Shown here piece by piece: positions 32,741 through 41,465 of a DNA stretch of 64,000 nt. How positions within the stretch are numbered: the stretch's first letter is position 1; each line of letters opens with the position of its first letter. The stretch lies in the NCBI RefSeq assembly GCF_950101795.1, contig NZ_CATNLZ010000001.1, forward strand, positions 131,382-195,381, read 5' to 3'. A program made the position numbers and the translations under genes. Origin of the DNA: Nocardioides sp. T2.26MG-1. GTDB lineage: Bacteria; Actinomycetota; Actinomycetes; Propionibacteriales; Nocardioidaceae. Below the pieces are notes generated by a model. That model searched no databases. It worked only from the letters and a program-made list of their open reading frames with translations, and had not been told where the DNA came from.

Positions 32741-33604
32741 GTGAACGCGCACAACGAGACGCCTGAGGTCGAGGCGCTGATCCTCTCCCACACCGCACTG
32801 GTCGGACACATCGTCCGCGAGACGATGTCGCGGGTCCCCTCGCACGTCGATCGCGACGACCTGACGTCGGCCGGGCTGCTGGCGCTCGTCCAGGCCGCCC
32901 AGGCCTTCGACGCCGGCCGCGGGGTGCCCTTCAACCGCTACGCCGCCACCCGGATCCGGGGCGCGATCGTCGACGAGCTGCGCCGCGTCGACTGGGCCTC
33001 CCGCTCGGTACGACGCCGCTCCCGTGAGCTCGACGCCACCCGGTCCCGGCTGGCGACGATGCTCGGCCGGCCGGCGACCCAGACCGAGGTCGCCGACGCG
33101 GCCGGCCTCAGCGTCGGGGAGGTCGTCGGCAACGACGACGACATCGCCCGGGCCCAGGTGCTCTCACTGCACGCCTCGGAGGACGACGGCATCGGCGAGA
33201 CGCTGGTCGGCGACGCCCCCGACCCGCAGCGGGCACTGGAGCACCGGGAGCAGCTCACCTATCTCACCGAGGCCGTCGCGGAGCTGCCCGAGCGGCTGCG
33301 GCTGGTCGTGGAGCAGTACTTCCTCAACGAGCGGCCGATGGCCGAGATCGCGCAGACCCTCGGCGTCACCGAGTCTCGGATCTCCCAGCTGCGGGCCGAG
33401 GCGCTGGTGCTGCTGCGCGACGCGCTCAACCACGAGCTGGACCCCGATCTGCTCGCGCCGCACACCCGTCCCGACGGCTGCGCAGCCAAGCGGCGCGAGG
33501 CCTACTTCGCCGCCGTCGCGAGCCGGCACAGCGCCGGCCTGCGCCGCTCCGCGGCCGAGCCCGCGAACGAGCCGGTCGGCGCGCCGGTGAGCGCCATCGC
33601 ATAG
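32741..33604 (+). CDS. fliA: Flagellar/WhiG-type sigma factor FliA
   Basis: 287 residues. Region 2 has ALVGHIVRETMSRVPSHVDRDDLTSAGLLALVQA and FNRYAATRIRGAIVDELRRVDW; region 3 has RRRSRELDATRSRLATMLGR and TQTEVADAAGLSVGEV; region 4 has LPERLRLVVEQYFLNERPMAEIAQTLGVTESRISQLRAEAL. There is no region 1, as in FliA, WhiG and SigD. It should read the CTCAG-N15-SCCGAW promoters found throughout the cluster. A GTG start is used; the upstream region lacks that promoter pattern, so fliA itself is probably expressed by another sigma factor. No FlgM anti-sigma gene is seen in the window. Confidence 0.93.
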   Translation: MNAHNETPEVEALILSHTALVGHIVRETMSRVPSHVDRDDLTSAGLLALVQAAQAFDAGRGVPFNRYAATRIRGAIVDELRRVDWASRSVRRRSRELDATRSRLATMLGRPATQTEVADAAGLSVGEVVGNDDDIARAQVLSLHASEDDGIGETLVGDAPDPQRALEHREQLTYLTEAVAELPERLRLVVEQYFLNERPMAEIAQTLGVTESRISQLRAEALVLLRDALNHELDPDLLAPHTRPDGCAAKRREAYFAAVASRHSAGLRRSAAEPANEPVGAPVSAIA

Positions 33605-33626
33605 CGCCAGCAGCATCCGAGCTCCC

Positions 33627-33681
33627 CCTGAGGCGGCCGGTCCGGAAAAATCCTCAAGATTTCTGGGCCGACCGCCTCAGG
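33627..33681 (+). terminator. fliA terminator overlapping the fliC promoter
   Basis: 17-base arms (33627-33643 with 33665-33681; one mismatch and one wobble) plus an inner AAATC/GATTT stem, 23 bases after the fliA stop. Its 3' arm contains the CTCAG -35 of the fliC promoter. Confidence 0.75.
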
Positions 33682-33704
33682 CCGTTCCTGGATCTGCCGA
33701 AGGT
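33676..33704 (+). promoter_or_regulatory. FliA-type promoter for fliC
   Basis: CTCAG (33676-33680), 15 bases, GCCGAAGGT (33696-33704). The predicted transcript starts near 33711, giving a leader of about 55 bases. Confidence 0.8.
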
Positions 33705-33713
33705 GGTCGTGAA

Positions 33714-33733
33714 GGAACCCACGGAAGGGTTCC
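33714..33733 (+). promoter_or_regulatory. CsrA-binding hairpin at the 5' end of fliC mRNA
   Basis: A perfect 7-bp stem GGAACCC/GGGTTCC presents a hexaloop ACGGAA, the classical A-N-GGA CsrA site. A second core AAGGA (33754-33758) overlaps the fliC Shine-Dalgarno 7 bases before the ATG. Two sites, one on the ribosome binding site, is the arrangement of the B. subtilis hag leader. Confidence 0.75.
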
Positions 33734-33765
33734 CCTCCGACTCACATTCCAGGAAGGAAATCATC

Positions 33766-34620
33766 ATGAGTCTCCGCATCAACCAGAACATCGACGCCCT
33801 CAACTCCTACCGCAACCTGTCGGTCACCCAGGGCCAGATGAGCAAGTCGCTGGAGAAGCTGTCCAGCGGCTACCGGATCAACCGTGCGGCCGACGACGCT
33901 GCCGGTCTGGCGATCTCCGAGGGCCTGCGTGCGCAGGTCGGCGGCCTCAAGGTCGCGGTCCGCAACGCCCAGGACGGCATCTCGGTCGTGCAGACCGCTG
34001 AAGGTGCGCTGACGGAGACCCACTCCATCCTGCAGCGCATGCGCGACCTGGCCGTCCAGGCCTCCAACGGTGGCGCGAACGACGTCGACTCCCAGGCCGC
34101 GGCCGACACGGAGTTCAAGGAGCTCGCCAAGGAGCTCGACGACATCGCGAACAAGACCCAGTTCGGTGGCACCAAGCTGCTTGACGGCTCCTACGACGCC
34201 AACTTCCAGATCGGCGCCAACACCGGTGACCAGCTGGCCGTCGTGATCAACAACGGCACCGCGCTGGCGGGCTTCGACTCGACCGACCTCGGCGTCAACG
34301 GCGACACCCTCACCGGTGCCACCGTCGCGGACGGCGTCACCGCCGCCCAGACCGCGCTGACCAACGTCGACGGCGCCATCAAGACGGTCTCGACCTCCCG
34401 CGCGACCCTCGGTGCCACGCAGAACCGGCTCGAGCACAAGATCAACAACCTCAACGTGGCCGTCGAGAACCTGTCGGCCTCCGAGAGCCGGATCCGCGAC
34501 ACGGACATGGCTGCCGAGATGGTGAACTTCACCCGCTCGCAGATCCTGTCCCAGGCCGGCACCGCGATGCTGGCCCAGGCGAACCAGGCCCCGCAGGGCG
34601 TGCTGTCGCTCCTGCGCTGA
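33766..34620 (+). CDS. fliC: Flagellin FliC
   Basis: 284 residues, a short flagellin with D0/D1 domains and a reduced variable centre. The N-terminal signature is SLRINQNIDALNSYRNL, then SSGYRINRAADDAAGLAISEG and AQDGISVVQTAEGALTETHSILQRMRDLAVQ; the C-terminus is LSASESRIRDTDMAAEMV and ends GVLSLLR. It polymerises into the filament. AGGAAGGA precedes the ATG. The leader carries CsrA-type sites, so translation is probably tied to secretion through FliW. A strong hairpin follows at 34669. Confidence 0.97.
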   Translation: MSLRINQNIDALNSYRNLSVTQGQMSKSLEKLSSGYRINRAADDAAGLAISEGLRAQVGGLKVAVRNAQDGISVVQTAEGALTETHSILQRMRDLAVQASNGGANDVDSQAAADTEFKELAKELDDIANKTQFGGTKLLDGSYDANFQIGANTGDQLAVVINNGTALAGFDSTDLGVNGDTLTGATVADGVTAAQTALTNVDGAIKTVSTSRATLGATQNRLEHKINNLNVAVENLSASESRIRDTDMAAEMVNFTRSQILSQAGTAMLAQANQAPQGVLSLLR

Positions 34621-34668
34621 CCTGACCGGTAGGTCGGCCACGAGCCGATCCGCCATCGCAGCACCCGG

Positions 34669-34702
34669 CCCCCGGGAGAGCGCCACCCCGCTCTCCCGGG
34701 GG
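34669..34702 (+). terminator. fliC terminator
   Basis: A perfect 14-bp GC-rich stem (34669-34682 with 34689-34702) with a 6-base loop, 48 bases past the fliC stop. A weaker GGGGA/TCCCC hairpin follows. Confidence 0.85.
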
Positions 34703-34714
34703 GCAACCGGGGAT

Positions 34715-34743
34715 CTCACGGTCCCCGTCCCCAACCCGATCAG
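34715..34743 (+). promoter_or_regulatory. Candidate FliA-type promoter for fliD
   Basis: CTCAC (34715-34719), 15 bases, CCCGATCAG (34735-34743). The -35 differs by one base from the cluster consensus. Initiation would fall within a few bases of the fliD GTG (34753), giving a nearly leaderless mRNA. Confidence 0.5.
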
Positions 34744-34752
34744 GAGGACCCG

Positions 34753-36096
34753 GTGGTCACCAGCAGCGTCAGCGGCCTGGCGAGCGGTCTCGACACCGCC
34801 AGCCTGATCGACCAGCTGATGCAGCTGGAAGCGGTGCCGCAGAACCGTCTCAAGGCACAGCAGATCACCGAGAAGTCGGTCCTCACCGCGCTGCGCGCCC
34901 TCAACACCGACACCCTGCTGCTCGCGAGCAAGGCCGCTGCCCTCGCGAAGCCCGCCACCTGGCAGACCCTCAAGGCCACGGTGACCGGCACCGGTGTGTC
35001 CGCGACCGCCGGCGCCACCGCCGCCGCGACCAGCCTCTCGTTCACCGTCGGCTCGTTGGCTGCGACCCACCAGCTCGGGTTCGCGACCGGTGCGGCCCTG
35101 GACGCGCGAGTCGTGTCCGGCACGTCGGTGAAGATCACCGGCGTCGACGGCGTGGTGCACGACGTCGCGACCGGCGGCGGCACGCTCAGCGAGCTCGTGT
35201 CCGCCATCAACGGCGCCAGTGCGACCACCGGGGTCAAGGCGACCGCGGTCAAGGTCGCCGACGGCTCCTACCGGCTGCTCGCCGAGTCGACCACGACAGG
35301 TGCGGCCTCCTCGTTCACGCTGACCGACGCCGACGGGTCCGCACTCCTCGGCGGCGCCGCGGTCCGGGCCGGCACCGACGCCCAGATCGACCTGGGTCTC
35401 GGCATCACGGCGACCTCGGCCACGAACACGTTCACCGACATCACCCCGGGCGTCACCGTCACGCTCGGCGCGACCACCACGGTCGGCAGCACCGCGACCG
35501 TGACCGTCGCCCAGGACTCCTCGACGATCCGCTCGTCGGTGAGCGGGCTCGTCGACCAGGTCAACTCGCTGCTGTCGCTGATCGACAAGCAGACTGCGAC
35601 CAAGTCCGAGACCGACGCGGCCGGCGCGCTCGCCGGTGACACCATGGCGCGGACATTGCGCAACAACCTGCTCAACACCGTCTTCGGCGACTCGACGAGC
35701 TCGATGGCCACCCTCGGCATCCAGACCGACCGCTACGGCAAGCTGGTCTTCGACGGCGACAAGTTCGACAAGGCGTACGCCGCGGACCCAGCAGGCGTGG
35801 CGGCCAGGTTCACGACCGGCGCCACCACCGCGACCGACGGCTGGGCGGCCCGGGTCGTCGCCGTGACCAAGAGCGCGACGGGCTCGTCGGGCACGATCGC
35901 CGCGGCCATCGAGGGACGCAACACCGCCCTCGGCCGGCTCTCCAAGAGCATCGCCGCCTGGGACGACCGCCTCGAGCTGCGGCGAGCCTCCCTGGAGCGC
36001 ACCTACACCGCACTCGAGACCGCGCTGTCGAACCTGCAGGGACAGGGGAACTGGCTGGCTGGCCAGATCTCGTCGCTGCCGTCCTACTCATCGTGA
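34753..36096 (+). CDS. fliD: Flagellar filament cap protein FliD
   Basis: 447 residues. The N-terminus SSVSGLASGLDTASLIDQLMQLEAVPQNRL is the FliD signature. The centre is beta-rich and Thr/Ala/Val-rich, and the C-terminus (WDDRLELRRASLERTYTALETALSNLQGQGNWLAGQI) is a coiled coil as in other caps. It sits at the filament tip and guides flagellin folding. The GTG start has AGGAGG 5 bases upstream. It is followed by fliS. Confidence 0.95.
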   Translation: MVTSSVSGLASGLDTASLIDQLMQLEAVPQNRLKAQQITEKSVLTALRALNTDTLLLASKAAALAKPATWQTLKATVTGTGVSATAGATAAATSLSFTVGSLAATHQLGFATGAALDARVVSGTSVKITGVDGVVHDVATGGGTLSELVSAINGASATTGVKATAVKVADGSYRLLAESTTTGAASSFTLTDADGSALLGGAAVRAGTDAQIDLGLGITATSATNTFTDITPGVTVTLGATTTVGSTATVTVAQDSSTIRSSVSGLVDQVNSLLSLIDKQTATKSETDAAGALAGDTMARTLRNNLLNTVFGDSTSSMATLGIQTDRYGKLVFDGDKFDKAYAADPAGVAARFTTGATTATDGWAARVVAVTKSATGSSGTIAAAIEGRNTALGRLSKSIAAWDDRLELRRASLERTYTALETALSNLQGQGNWLAGQISSLPSYSS

Positions 36097-36113
36097 CCAC
36101 GGAAGGAACACCG

Positions 36114-36503
36114 ATGACCGCCTACCTCAACCCGCGCGAGACCTACCTCGCTGCCTCGGTCTCGACCGCGAGCCCGCAGCAGCTGCTGGTGATGCTCTAC
36201 GAGCGCCTCACGCTCGACCTGCAGCGGGCCTCGGAGGCACTCCGCAACGGCGAGCCGAGCAAGGCCCACGAGCCGCTGCTGCACGCGCAGGAGATCGTGC
36301 TCGAGCTCAACGCGAGCCTGGACCTGAAGGCCTGGGACGGCGCGAGCGGGCTGGCCTCGCTCTACGACTACCTCCACAGCGAGCTGGTGAAGGCCAACAT
36401 CGGCAAGAACCTCCGCATCACCGACTTCTGCCTCAACATCGTCTCGACGCTGCGCGACACCTGGCGCGACGCCGCCATGGGCATGATCGCCGAGTCGGCA
36501 TGA
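36114..36503 (+). CDS. fliS: Flagellin export chaperone FliS
   Basis: 129 residues, the family size. The opening TAYLNPRETYLAASVSTASPQQLLVMLYERLTLDLQRA matches FliS (YxxxxVxTASPxxLLxMLY-D). The remaining helices include LNASLDLKAWDGASGLASLYDYL. It binds the flagellin C-terminus to prevent premature polymerisation. The ATG at 36114 has GGAAGGA upstream and is preferred to the ATG at 36093. The next gene overlaps by 4 bases. Confidence 0.94.
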   Translation: MTAYLNPRETYLAASVSTASPQQLLVMLYERLTLDLQRASEALRNGEPSKAHEPLLHAQEIVLELNASLDLKAWDGASGLASLYDYLHSELVKANIGKNLRITDFCLNIVSTLRDTWRDAAMGMIAESA

Positions 36504-36850
36504 GCACCGAGGCCGTCGCTCGCACCTCTCCGGGGACCGACGAGCACCTCCACTGGGAGACCGCCCTCGACCGGCTCGAGCTGGACGTGATGCTCGCCGA
36601 GCGCACGCTCGCCGACCCGAGCCGGGCCGGGCACCTGGACGATCCCTGGGACGAGCCGATGCTCGCCGGGCCGATCCCAGCCGACCTGGTGGAGCGGGCC
36701 CTCGCCATCCGCGAGCGGCAGCTCCGCGTCGAGGCCGAGCTCGTGCAGGCCGTGGGCTCGGCCCGTCGCCAGCACCGCTTCGCCGACCGGGTCGACCGCG
36801 CCACCGGACGCGGCCCCGGGCGTGCCGTGTACGTCGACCTCGAGGCCTGA
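36500..36850 (+). CDS. Small helical protein after fliS, possibly FliT-like
   Basis: 116 residues, not recognised by sequence. It is hydrophilic and predicted mostly helical (HWETALDRLELDVMLAERTLA; VERALAIRERQLRVEAELVQAVGSA), with a basic tail. Its start overlaps the fliS stop (ATGA), so it is made together with the flagellin chaperone. In many bacteria this slot holds FliT, the FliD chaperone, also a short helical protein. That role is an inference from position and composition only. Confidence 0.65.
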   Translation: MSTEAVARTSPGTDEHLHWETALDRLELDVMLAERTLADPSRAGHLDDPWDEPMLAGPIPADLVERALAIRERQLRVEAELVQAVGSARRQHRFADRVDRATGRGPGRAVYVDLEA

Positions 36851-36923
36851 GCCAGCCCACCCCGTCATCGATCGCGTCGTTCGGCCACGCACGTGGCCCG
36901 GTCGGCGCGATCGGCCCATTGCG

Positions 36924-36981
36924 AGACCGTCCACGACCCGGCGGGCATCCTCCCGATCACGCCCGTCTAGACCGTCCGCGA
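36924..36981 (+). repeat. Direct repeats upstream of flgB
   Basis: AGACCGTCCACGA (36924-36936) and AGACCGTCCGCGA (36969-36981) differ at one base and are 45 bases apart. They lie 40-100 bases ahead of the flgB promoter in a 270-base gene-free stretch and could bind a regulator. Nothing else was recognised in 36851-37020. Confidence 0.45.
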
Positions 36982-37020
36982 GACTCACCGGACCGAATCG
37001 GATCGACCTCGTCGGTTTCG

Positions 37021-37049
37021 CTCAGGTCCCCGCACCGAGCGCCGAAGGT
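37021..37049 (+). promoter_or_regulatory. FliA-type promoter for the flgB operon
   Basis: CTCAG (37021-37025), 15 bases, GCCGAAGGT (37041-37049); the -10 is identical to that of fliC. It should drive flgB through flgE. Confidence 0.8.
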
Positions 37050-37052
37050 CCA

Positions 37053-37073
37053 GGCGAGCACGGATCGCTCACC
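37053..37073 (+). promoter_or_regulatory. Candidate CsrA hairpin at the 5' end of flgB mRNA
   Basis: The stem GAGC/GCTC, extended to 7 bp with one mismatch, carries the loop ACGGATC with the A-N-GGA core. It starts at the predicted transcription start. Confidence 0.55.
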
Positions 37074-37124
37074 CCCCGCCGATGGACCGGCAACGACCAC
37101 CCCTCTTCTTTCGGAGGCTTGGCA

Positions 37125-37481
37125 ATGCCGTTCGCAATCTCTGATCCTGTCGGCGCCGTTCTCAACGCCGCGCTCGACGGGGTCGCCCTGCGTCAGCGCG
37201 TGACTGCGGACAACATCGCGAACGTCGACACCCCCGGGTACCGCGCCAGCAGCGTCGACTTCGAGTCCAGCCTGCGCGCCGCGATCGCCGCCGGAGACCC
37301 GGCCGGCGCCGCGCCCGCCACGACGCTCGCCACCAGCACGCCGGTCGGCGCCAACGACAACAACGTCGACCTGCGCAAGGAGACGCTCTCGGCCGTCCAG
37401 TCGCAGTTCCAGTACCAGATCCTGACCCGGGCGACCACCGACCGGTTCACGCTGATCAAGACCGCAGCGGGCGTGGCCTGA
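37125..37481 (+). CDS. flgB: Proximal rod protein FlgB
   Basis: 118 residues. The axial-protein signature is [22 protein letters not shown], and the C-terminal helix is [20 protein letters not shown]. Length and signature fit FlgB, which with FlgC and FliE builds the proximal rod. GGAGG lies 7 bases before the ATG. It opens an operon in which most genes overlap by 1 to 17 bases. Confidence 0.94.
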   Translation: MPFAISDPVGAVLNAALDGVALRQRVTADNIANVDTPGYRASSVDFESSLRAAIAAGDPAGAAPATTLATSTPVGANDNNVDLRKETLSAVQSQFQYQILTRATTDRFTLIKTAAGVA

Positions 37482-37873
37482 TGGGCGCGTTCGACACCCT
37501 CGCCATCGCCGGCTCGTCGATGGGCGTGCACCAGACCTGGCTCGACGTGCTGGCCTCGAACATCGCCAACGTCAACACGGTCACCCCCACCAGCCAGAGC
37601 GCCTTCCAGGCGCAGATGCTGATCGTGCGCTCCGCCCCCGGCGGCGGCGTCGAGGTCGCCGGCCTCGCCGAGAGCGACCCCGCGGGCCGCCTCGTGTCCG
37701 ATCCGGGCAACCCGATGGCCGACGCCGACGGCTACGTCCGCGCCCCCGACATGGACATGTCCTCGCAGATGACCCAGCTGGTGATGGCCCAGCGCGGCTT
37801 CCAGGCGTCCGTCCAGGTCACCAAGCAAGCCCAGGAGACCTACACCGCCGCGTTGCAGATCGGTCGTGCCTGA
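37481..37873 (+). CDS. flgC: Proximal rod protein FlgC
   Basis: 130 residues. [32 protein letters not shown] is the FlgC start, and [36 protein letters not shown] is the rod-protein C-terminus. It assembles on FlgB in the rod. The start shares one base with the flgB stop (TGATG). Confidence 0.95.
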   Translation: MGAFDTLAIAGSSMGVHQTWLDVLASNIANVNTVTPTSQSAFQAQMLIVRSAPGGGVEVAGLAESDPAGRLVSDPGNPMADADGYVRAPDMDMSSQMTQLVMAQRGFQASVQVTKQAQETYTAALQIGRA

Positions 37874-38193
37874 TGAGCATCAACGCCATCGAGGCCATCG
37901 GCGGCTTCACCCCGACCGTCGCGCCCCAGCTCACCGGCGCCCAGACGATCCACGGCAGCTCGAAGGTCGACTCGTCGTTCGGCGACCTGGTCATCGACGG
38001 CCTCGACCGGCTCGAGGCCGTGCAGGATCGCTCCGACCAGCTCGCCGTCAAGGCCGCCACCGGTGACCTCGACGACATCCACGACTACACGATCGCCTCC
38101 ACCGAGGCCGCGGTCACCACGCAGCTCACCGTCGCGGTGCGCAACCGGGCCCTCGAGGCGTTCAACGAGATCATGCGGATGCCGATCGGATGA
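37873..38193 (+). CDS. fliE: Hook-basal body adaptor FliE
   Basis: 106 residues. The second half is typical: [47 protein letters not shown], then [21 protein letters not shown], the conserved end. FliE joins the MS ring (FliF) to the rod and is the first exported component. Start and stop overlap with flgC and fliF. Confidence 0.95.
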   Translation: MSINAIEAIGGFTPTVAPQLTGAQTIHGSSKVDSSFGDLVIDGLDRLEAVQDRSDQLAVKAATGDLDDIHDYTIASTEAAVTTQLTVAVRNRALEAFNEIMRMPIG

Positions 38194-39788
38194 AGCAGAG
38201 ACTCAACCGCAGCCTCGGCAACCTGCGGACCACGTTCACGTCGTTCACCCTCGGCCAGCAGGTCGTGGCCGTGGTCGGCACCATGGCCATCCTGCTCGCG
38301 GCGTTCATGGTCTTCCGGTGGGTGTCCACCCCCGACTACGCGCCGCTCTACAGCAACCTCGCGGCGTCCGACGCCTCCGCGATCGTCGACGAGCTCGACT
38401 CGCAAGGCACGCCGTACAAGCTCGCGAACGGCGGCTCCACGATCATGGTGCCCCGCGACTCGGTCTACTCGACCCGGATCTCGCTGAGCGGCCAGGGCCT
38501 CCCCGAGCAGGGCAGCGCCGGAGGCGGTGACGGCTACTCGCTGCTGGACAACCAGGACATCTCGACGTCGGAGTTCCAGGAGCAGACCGACTTCAAGCGC
38601 GCCATGGAGGGTGAGCTGGCCTCGACGATCGAGGCGGTCGACGGCGTCAGCACCGCCGTGGTCCACCTCGCGCTCCCGCCGGCGAAGGTCTTCGCCGACG
38701 AGCAGGACCCGCCGACCGCCTCGGTGCTCATCGACACCGCCGCCGGCGCGACCTTCGAGCCGCAGCAGGTCCAGGCGATCGTGCACCTGGTCGCCTCGAG
38801 CATCGACGGCCTCGACCCCGACAACGTCACGGTCGCAGACTCCTCCGGCAAGGTCCTCTCCTCCAGCGACGCCGGAGCCCTGGGCGCCAGCACCCGCGAC
38901 CAGCAGGTCACCACGTTCCAGCAGCAGACCAGCCAGCGCATCCAGGCCATGCTCGACCGGGTCCTCGGCCCCGGCAACTCGACGGTCCAGGTGACCGCCG
39001 ACCTCGACTTCGACAAGTCGGTCTCGGAGTCGACGACCTACGGCAAGAACGCCAAGGCCCCGCTGTCCTCGAGCTCGAGCACCGAGAAGTACGACGGCCC
39101 GGCCGGCGGCTCGAGCAGCACCGGCGTCGTCGGCCCGGACGGGCAGATGGACAGCTTCGGCACCACCGCGAACGGCAAGTCGTCCTACGTGAAGGAGTCG
39201 CAGACCTCCGACAACGCCGTGGAGACGACCGTCGAGCACCGCGAGACCGCACCGGGCAGCGTCAACTCGCTCCACGTCGGCGTCGTGCTCGACACCGTCG
39301 CCGCCCAGGGCCTCAACGCCACCGACGTGCAGGACCTGATCACCGCCGCTGTCGGCATCAACCCCAACCGGGGCGACACCGTCCAGGTGACGACGATGCC
39401 GTTCGATCGCACCGCCGACAAGGCCGCCGCAGCCGAGCTGGCCGCCGCGGCGAAGGCCGCGAAGACCGCCCGGATGTGGGACATGGTCCGCAACGGCGGG
39501 ATCGCGCTCGCCGTCCTCGCCATGCTGCTCATCGCCTGGCTGCGGGGCCGCCGCAAGGCGAAGCGTCGCGACCAGAACACCACTTACCTGGTGGAGCAGC
39601 TGCGCAGCGACGCCGCCGACCGGGCCGCCGCGACCGCGGCCGTCATGGAGGCAAGCCCGGCCCTGGCGGCCCTGGAGAGCGCCGACAACGCCTCCTCGGA
39701 GCTGCGCCGCGAGCTCGCCGACCTGGCCGAGGACCAGCCTGAGGACGTTGCCGCGCTGCTGCGTGGCTGGCTGGTGGAGCGTCCCTGA
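38190..39788 (+). CDS. fliF: MS-ring protein FliF
   Basis: 532 residues. One membrane helix near residues 28-46 and one near 432-452 flank a large periplasmic part with ring-building motifs: [32 protein letters not shown]-like segment [26 protein letters not shown], and [17 protein letters not shown]. The cytoplasmic C-terminus ([25 protein letters not shown]) binds FliG. It forms the membrane ring around the export gate. Confidence 0.96.
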   Translation: MKQRLNRSLGNLRTTFTSFTLGQQVVAVVGTMAILLAAFMVFRWVSTPDYAPLYSNLAASDASAIVDELDSQGTPYKLANGGSTIMVPRDSVYSTRISLSGQGLPEQGSAGGGDGYSLLDNQDISTSEFQEQTDFKRAMEGELASTIEAVDGVSTAVVHLALPPAKVFADEQDPPTASVLIDTAAGATFEPQQVQAIVHLVASSIDGLDPDNVTVADSSGKVLSSSDAGALGASTRDQQVTTFQQQTSQRIQAMLDRVLGPGNSTVQVTADLDFDKSVSESTTYGKNAKAPLSSSSSTEKYDGPAGGSSSTGVVGPDGQMDSFGTTANGKSSYVKESQTSDNAVETTVEHRETAPGSVNSLHVGVVLDTVAAQGLNATDVQDLITAAVGINPNRGDTVQVTTMPFDRTADKAAAAELAAAAKAAKTARMWDMVRNGGIALAVLAMLLIAWLRGRRKAKRRDQNTTYLVEQLRSDAADRAAATAAVMEASPALAALESADNASSELRRELADLAEDQPEDVAALLRGWLVERP

Positions 39789-40804
39789 TGACCACGATGA
39801 ACCTCACCGCCGCCGGTGTGCGCAAGGCAGCGGTCGTGCTGATCCAGCTCGGGCGGGACAGTGCCGCAGCGGTGCTCGGCCACCTCTCCGACGCCGAGGT
39901 CGAGGCGATCTCCGCCGAGATCGCCCGGCTCGAGTACGTCGACGCCAACGAGAGCATGGCCGCGCTCACCGAGTTCCGCGACATGGCCAACGCCAAGGCG
40001 AACATCGCCCGCGGCGGCCTGGCCTTCGCCCGCACCATGCTCGAGCAGTCGCTCGGGGCCGACCGGGCCGGCGAGATCATGGAGCGCCTGCAGGCCGCGG
40101 CCGTCCAGATGCCGTTCCAGTTCGTGCACCGCGCCGACCCCTCCCAGCTGCGCACGTTCATCGCCGACGAGCACCCCCAGGTGATCGCGCTCGTGCTCGC
40201 CCACATGACCGCCGAGAAGGCCTCGCTGGTCCTCTCCGGGCTGCCGTCGACCCTCCAGGCGGAGGTCGCGCACCGGATCGCGGTCATGGACCGGACCTCC
40301 CCCGAGATCATCCACGCGGTCGAGCAGAGCCTGGAGCGCAAGCTCTCCTCGGTGCTCCAGCCGGCCGAGATGTCGCGCGTCGGCGGCGTGGACCCACTGG
40401 TGAGCATCATCAACCGCTCCGACCGGGTCACCGAGCGCCAGATCGTCGAGGGACTCGAGGCCCTGGACGCCGAGCTGGCCGAGGAGGTCCGCAGCCGGAT
40501 GTTCATGTTCGAGGACATCGTCAAGCTCGAGGACCGCTCGGTCCAGCTCGTCGTGCGCCAGGTCGACCAGGCCGAGCTGGCCATGGCGCTCAAGGGCGTC
40601 AGCGACGCCGTGCGCACCAAGATCACCTCCAACCTCTCCAGCCGTGCCGCCGAGACCCTGCTCGAGGAGGTCGACCTGCTCGGCCCGGTCCGCCTCGCCC
40701 AGGTCGAGGAGGCCCAGCAGTCCGTGATCCGGCGCATCCGCCAGCTCGAGGAGCAGGGCCAGATCATCATCAACCGCGGGAGCGACGATGAGCTCGTCTC
40801 CTGA
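39788..40804 (+). CDS. fliG: Motor switch protein FliG
   Basis: 338 residues. The N-terminal domain opens GVRKAAVVLIQLGRDSAAAVLGHLSDAEVEAISAEIARLE; the middle domain has EHPQVIALVLAHMTAEKASLVLSGLP; the C-terminal torque domain has FMFEDIVKLEDRSVQLVVRQVDQAELAMALKG and ends with charged helix EEVDLLGPVRLAQVEEAQQSVIRRIRQLEE. It transmits force from MotA and sets rotation direction. It overlaps fliF by 1 base and fliH by 17. Confidence 0.96.
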   Translation: MTTMNLTAAGVRKAAVVLIQLGRDSAAAVLGHLSDAEVEAISAEIARLEYVDANESMAALTEFRDMANAKANIARGGLAFARTMLEQSLGADRAGEIMERLQAAAVQMPFQFVHRADPSQLRTFIADEHPQVIALVLAHMTAEKASLVLSGLPSTLQAEVAHRIAVMDRTSPEIIHAVEQSLERKLSSVLQPAEMSRVGGVDPLVSIINRSDRVTERQIVEGLEALDAELAEEVRSRMFMFEDIVKLEDRSVQLVVRQVDQAELAMALKGVSDAVRTKITSNLSSRAAETLLEEVDLLGPVRLAQVEEAQQSVIRRIRQLEEQGQIIINRGSDDELVS

Positions 40805-41465
40805 CGGCCGGCAGACGATGTACCGCCCTGCCGACCGGCCGGACCTGCGCACCGGGGTGTGGACCCGCCTCGGCGACTCCGCGGTCCTCGGCGACACCGT
40901 CACCGAGGCCGCGCTCGACGGCCTCGCCGAGCGCACCCACAGCGCCGCGCGCTCCCAGGGGTACGCCGTGGGGTGGGCCGAGGGACGCCAGGAGGCGATG
41001 GTCCGCATGTCGGCCGCCGAGGCGGCCGCCGAGCAGCGGCACCGCGACGAGGAGGACCGGCGCGAGCACGAGCACCGCGCCGCGATCGCCGCGCTCGCCG
41101 ACGCGGCCGACGCACTGCGCCGCGCGACCCAGGACGCGACCACCCGGATCGCCGGCCAGGCGACCGACCTCGCGTTCGAGCTCACCCAGACCCTGGTCGG
41201 CCACGAGCTGGCCACCGCCGCCGAGCCCGGGGCGGCCGTGATCGCCCGGGTGCTCGCAGCGCTCCCCGACGACCCGTCCACCGTGGTGCGGGTCGGCTCC
41301 ACCGCCGCCGGCTCCCACGCGGCCGTCCTGCTGCAGGAGCACGGCGTCCGCCTCGTCGTGGACCCGGACCTCGGGCCCGGCGACGCCGTGGTCGAGACCG
41401 ACACCACGGCGATCGACCTCTGCGTCACGTCCGCGCTCGCCCGGCTCCGCGAGGTGCTGTCATGA
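40788..41465 (+). CDS. fliH: Export ATPase regulator FliH
   Basis: 225 residues. The long central helix is rich in Ala, Glu and Arg (AEQRHRDEEDRREHEHRAAIAALADAADALRRATQD) like the coiled coil of FliH, and the C-terminal domain (LAFELTQTLVGHELATA, RLVVDPDLGPGDAVVETD) matches the FliH/YscL fold. It holds FliI in check and links it to the C ring. The ATG at 40788 overlaps fliG; a later ATG at 40818 is possible. The stop overlaps fliI (ATGA). Confidence 0.9.
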   Translation: MSSSPDGRQTMYRPADRPDLRTGVWTRLGDSAVLGDTVTEAALDGLAERTHSAARSQGYAVGWAEGRQEAMVRMSAAEAAAEQRHRDEEDRREHEHRAAIAALADAADALRRATQDATTRIAGQATDLAFELTQTLVGHELATAAEPGAAVIARVLAALPDDPSTVVRVGSTAAGSHAAVLLQEHGVRLVVDPDLGPGDAVVETDTTAIDLCVTSALARLREVLS

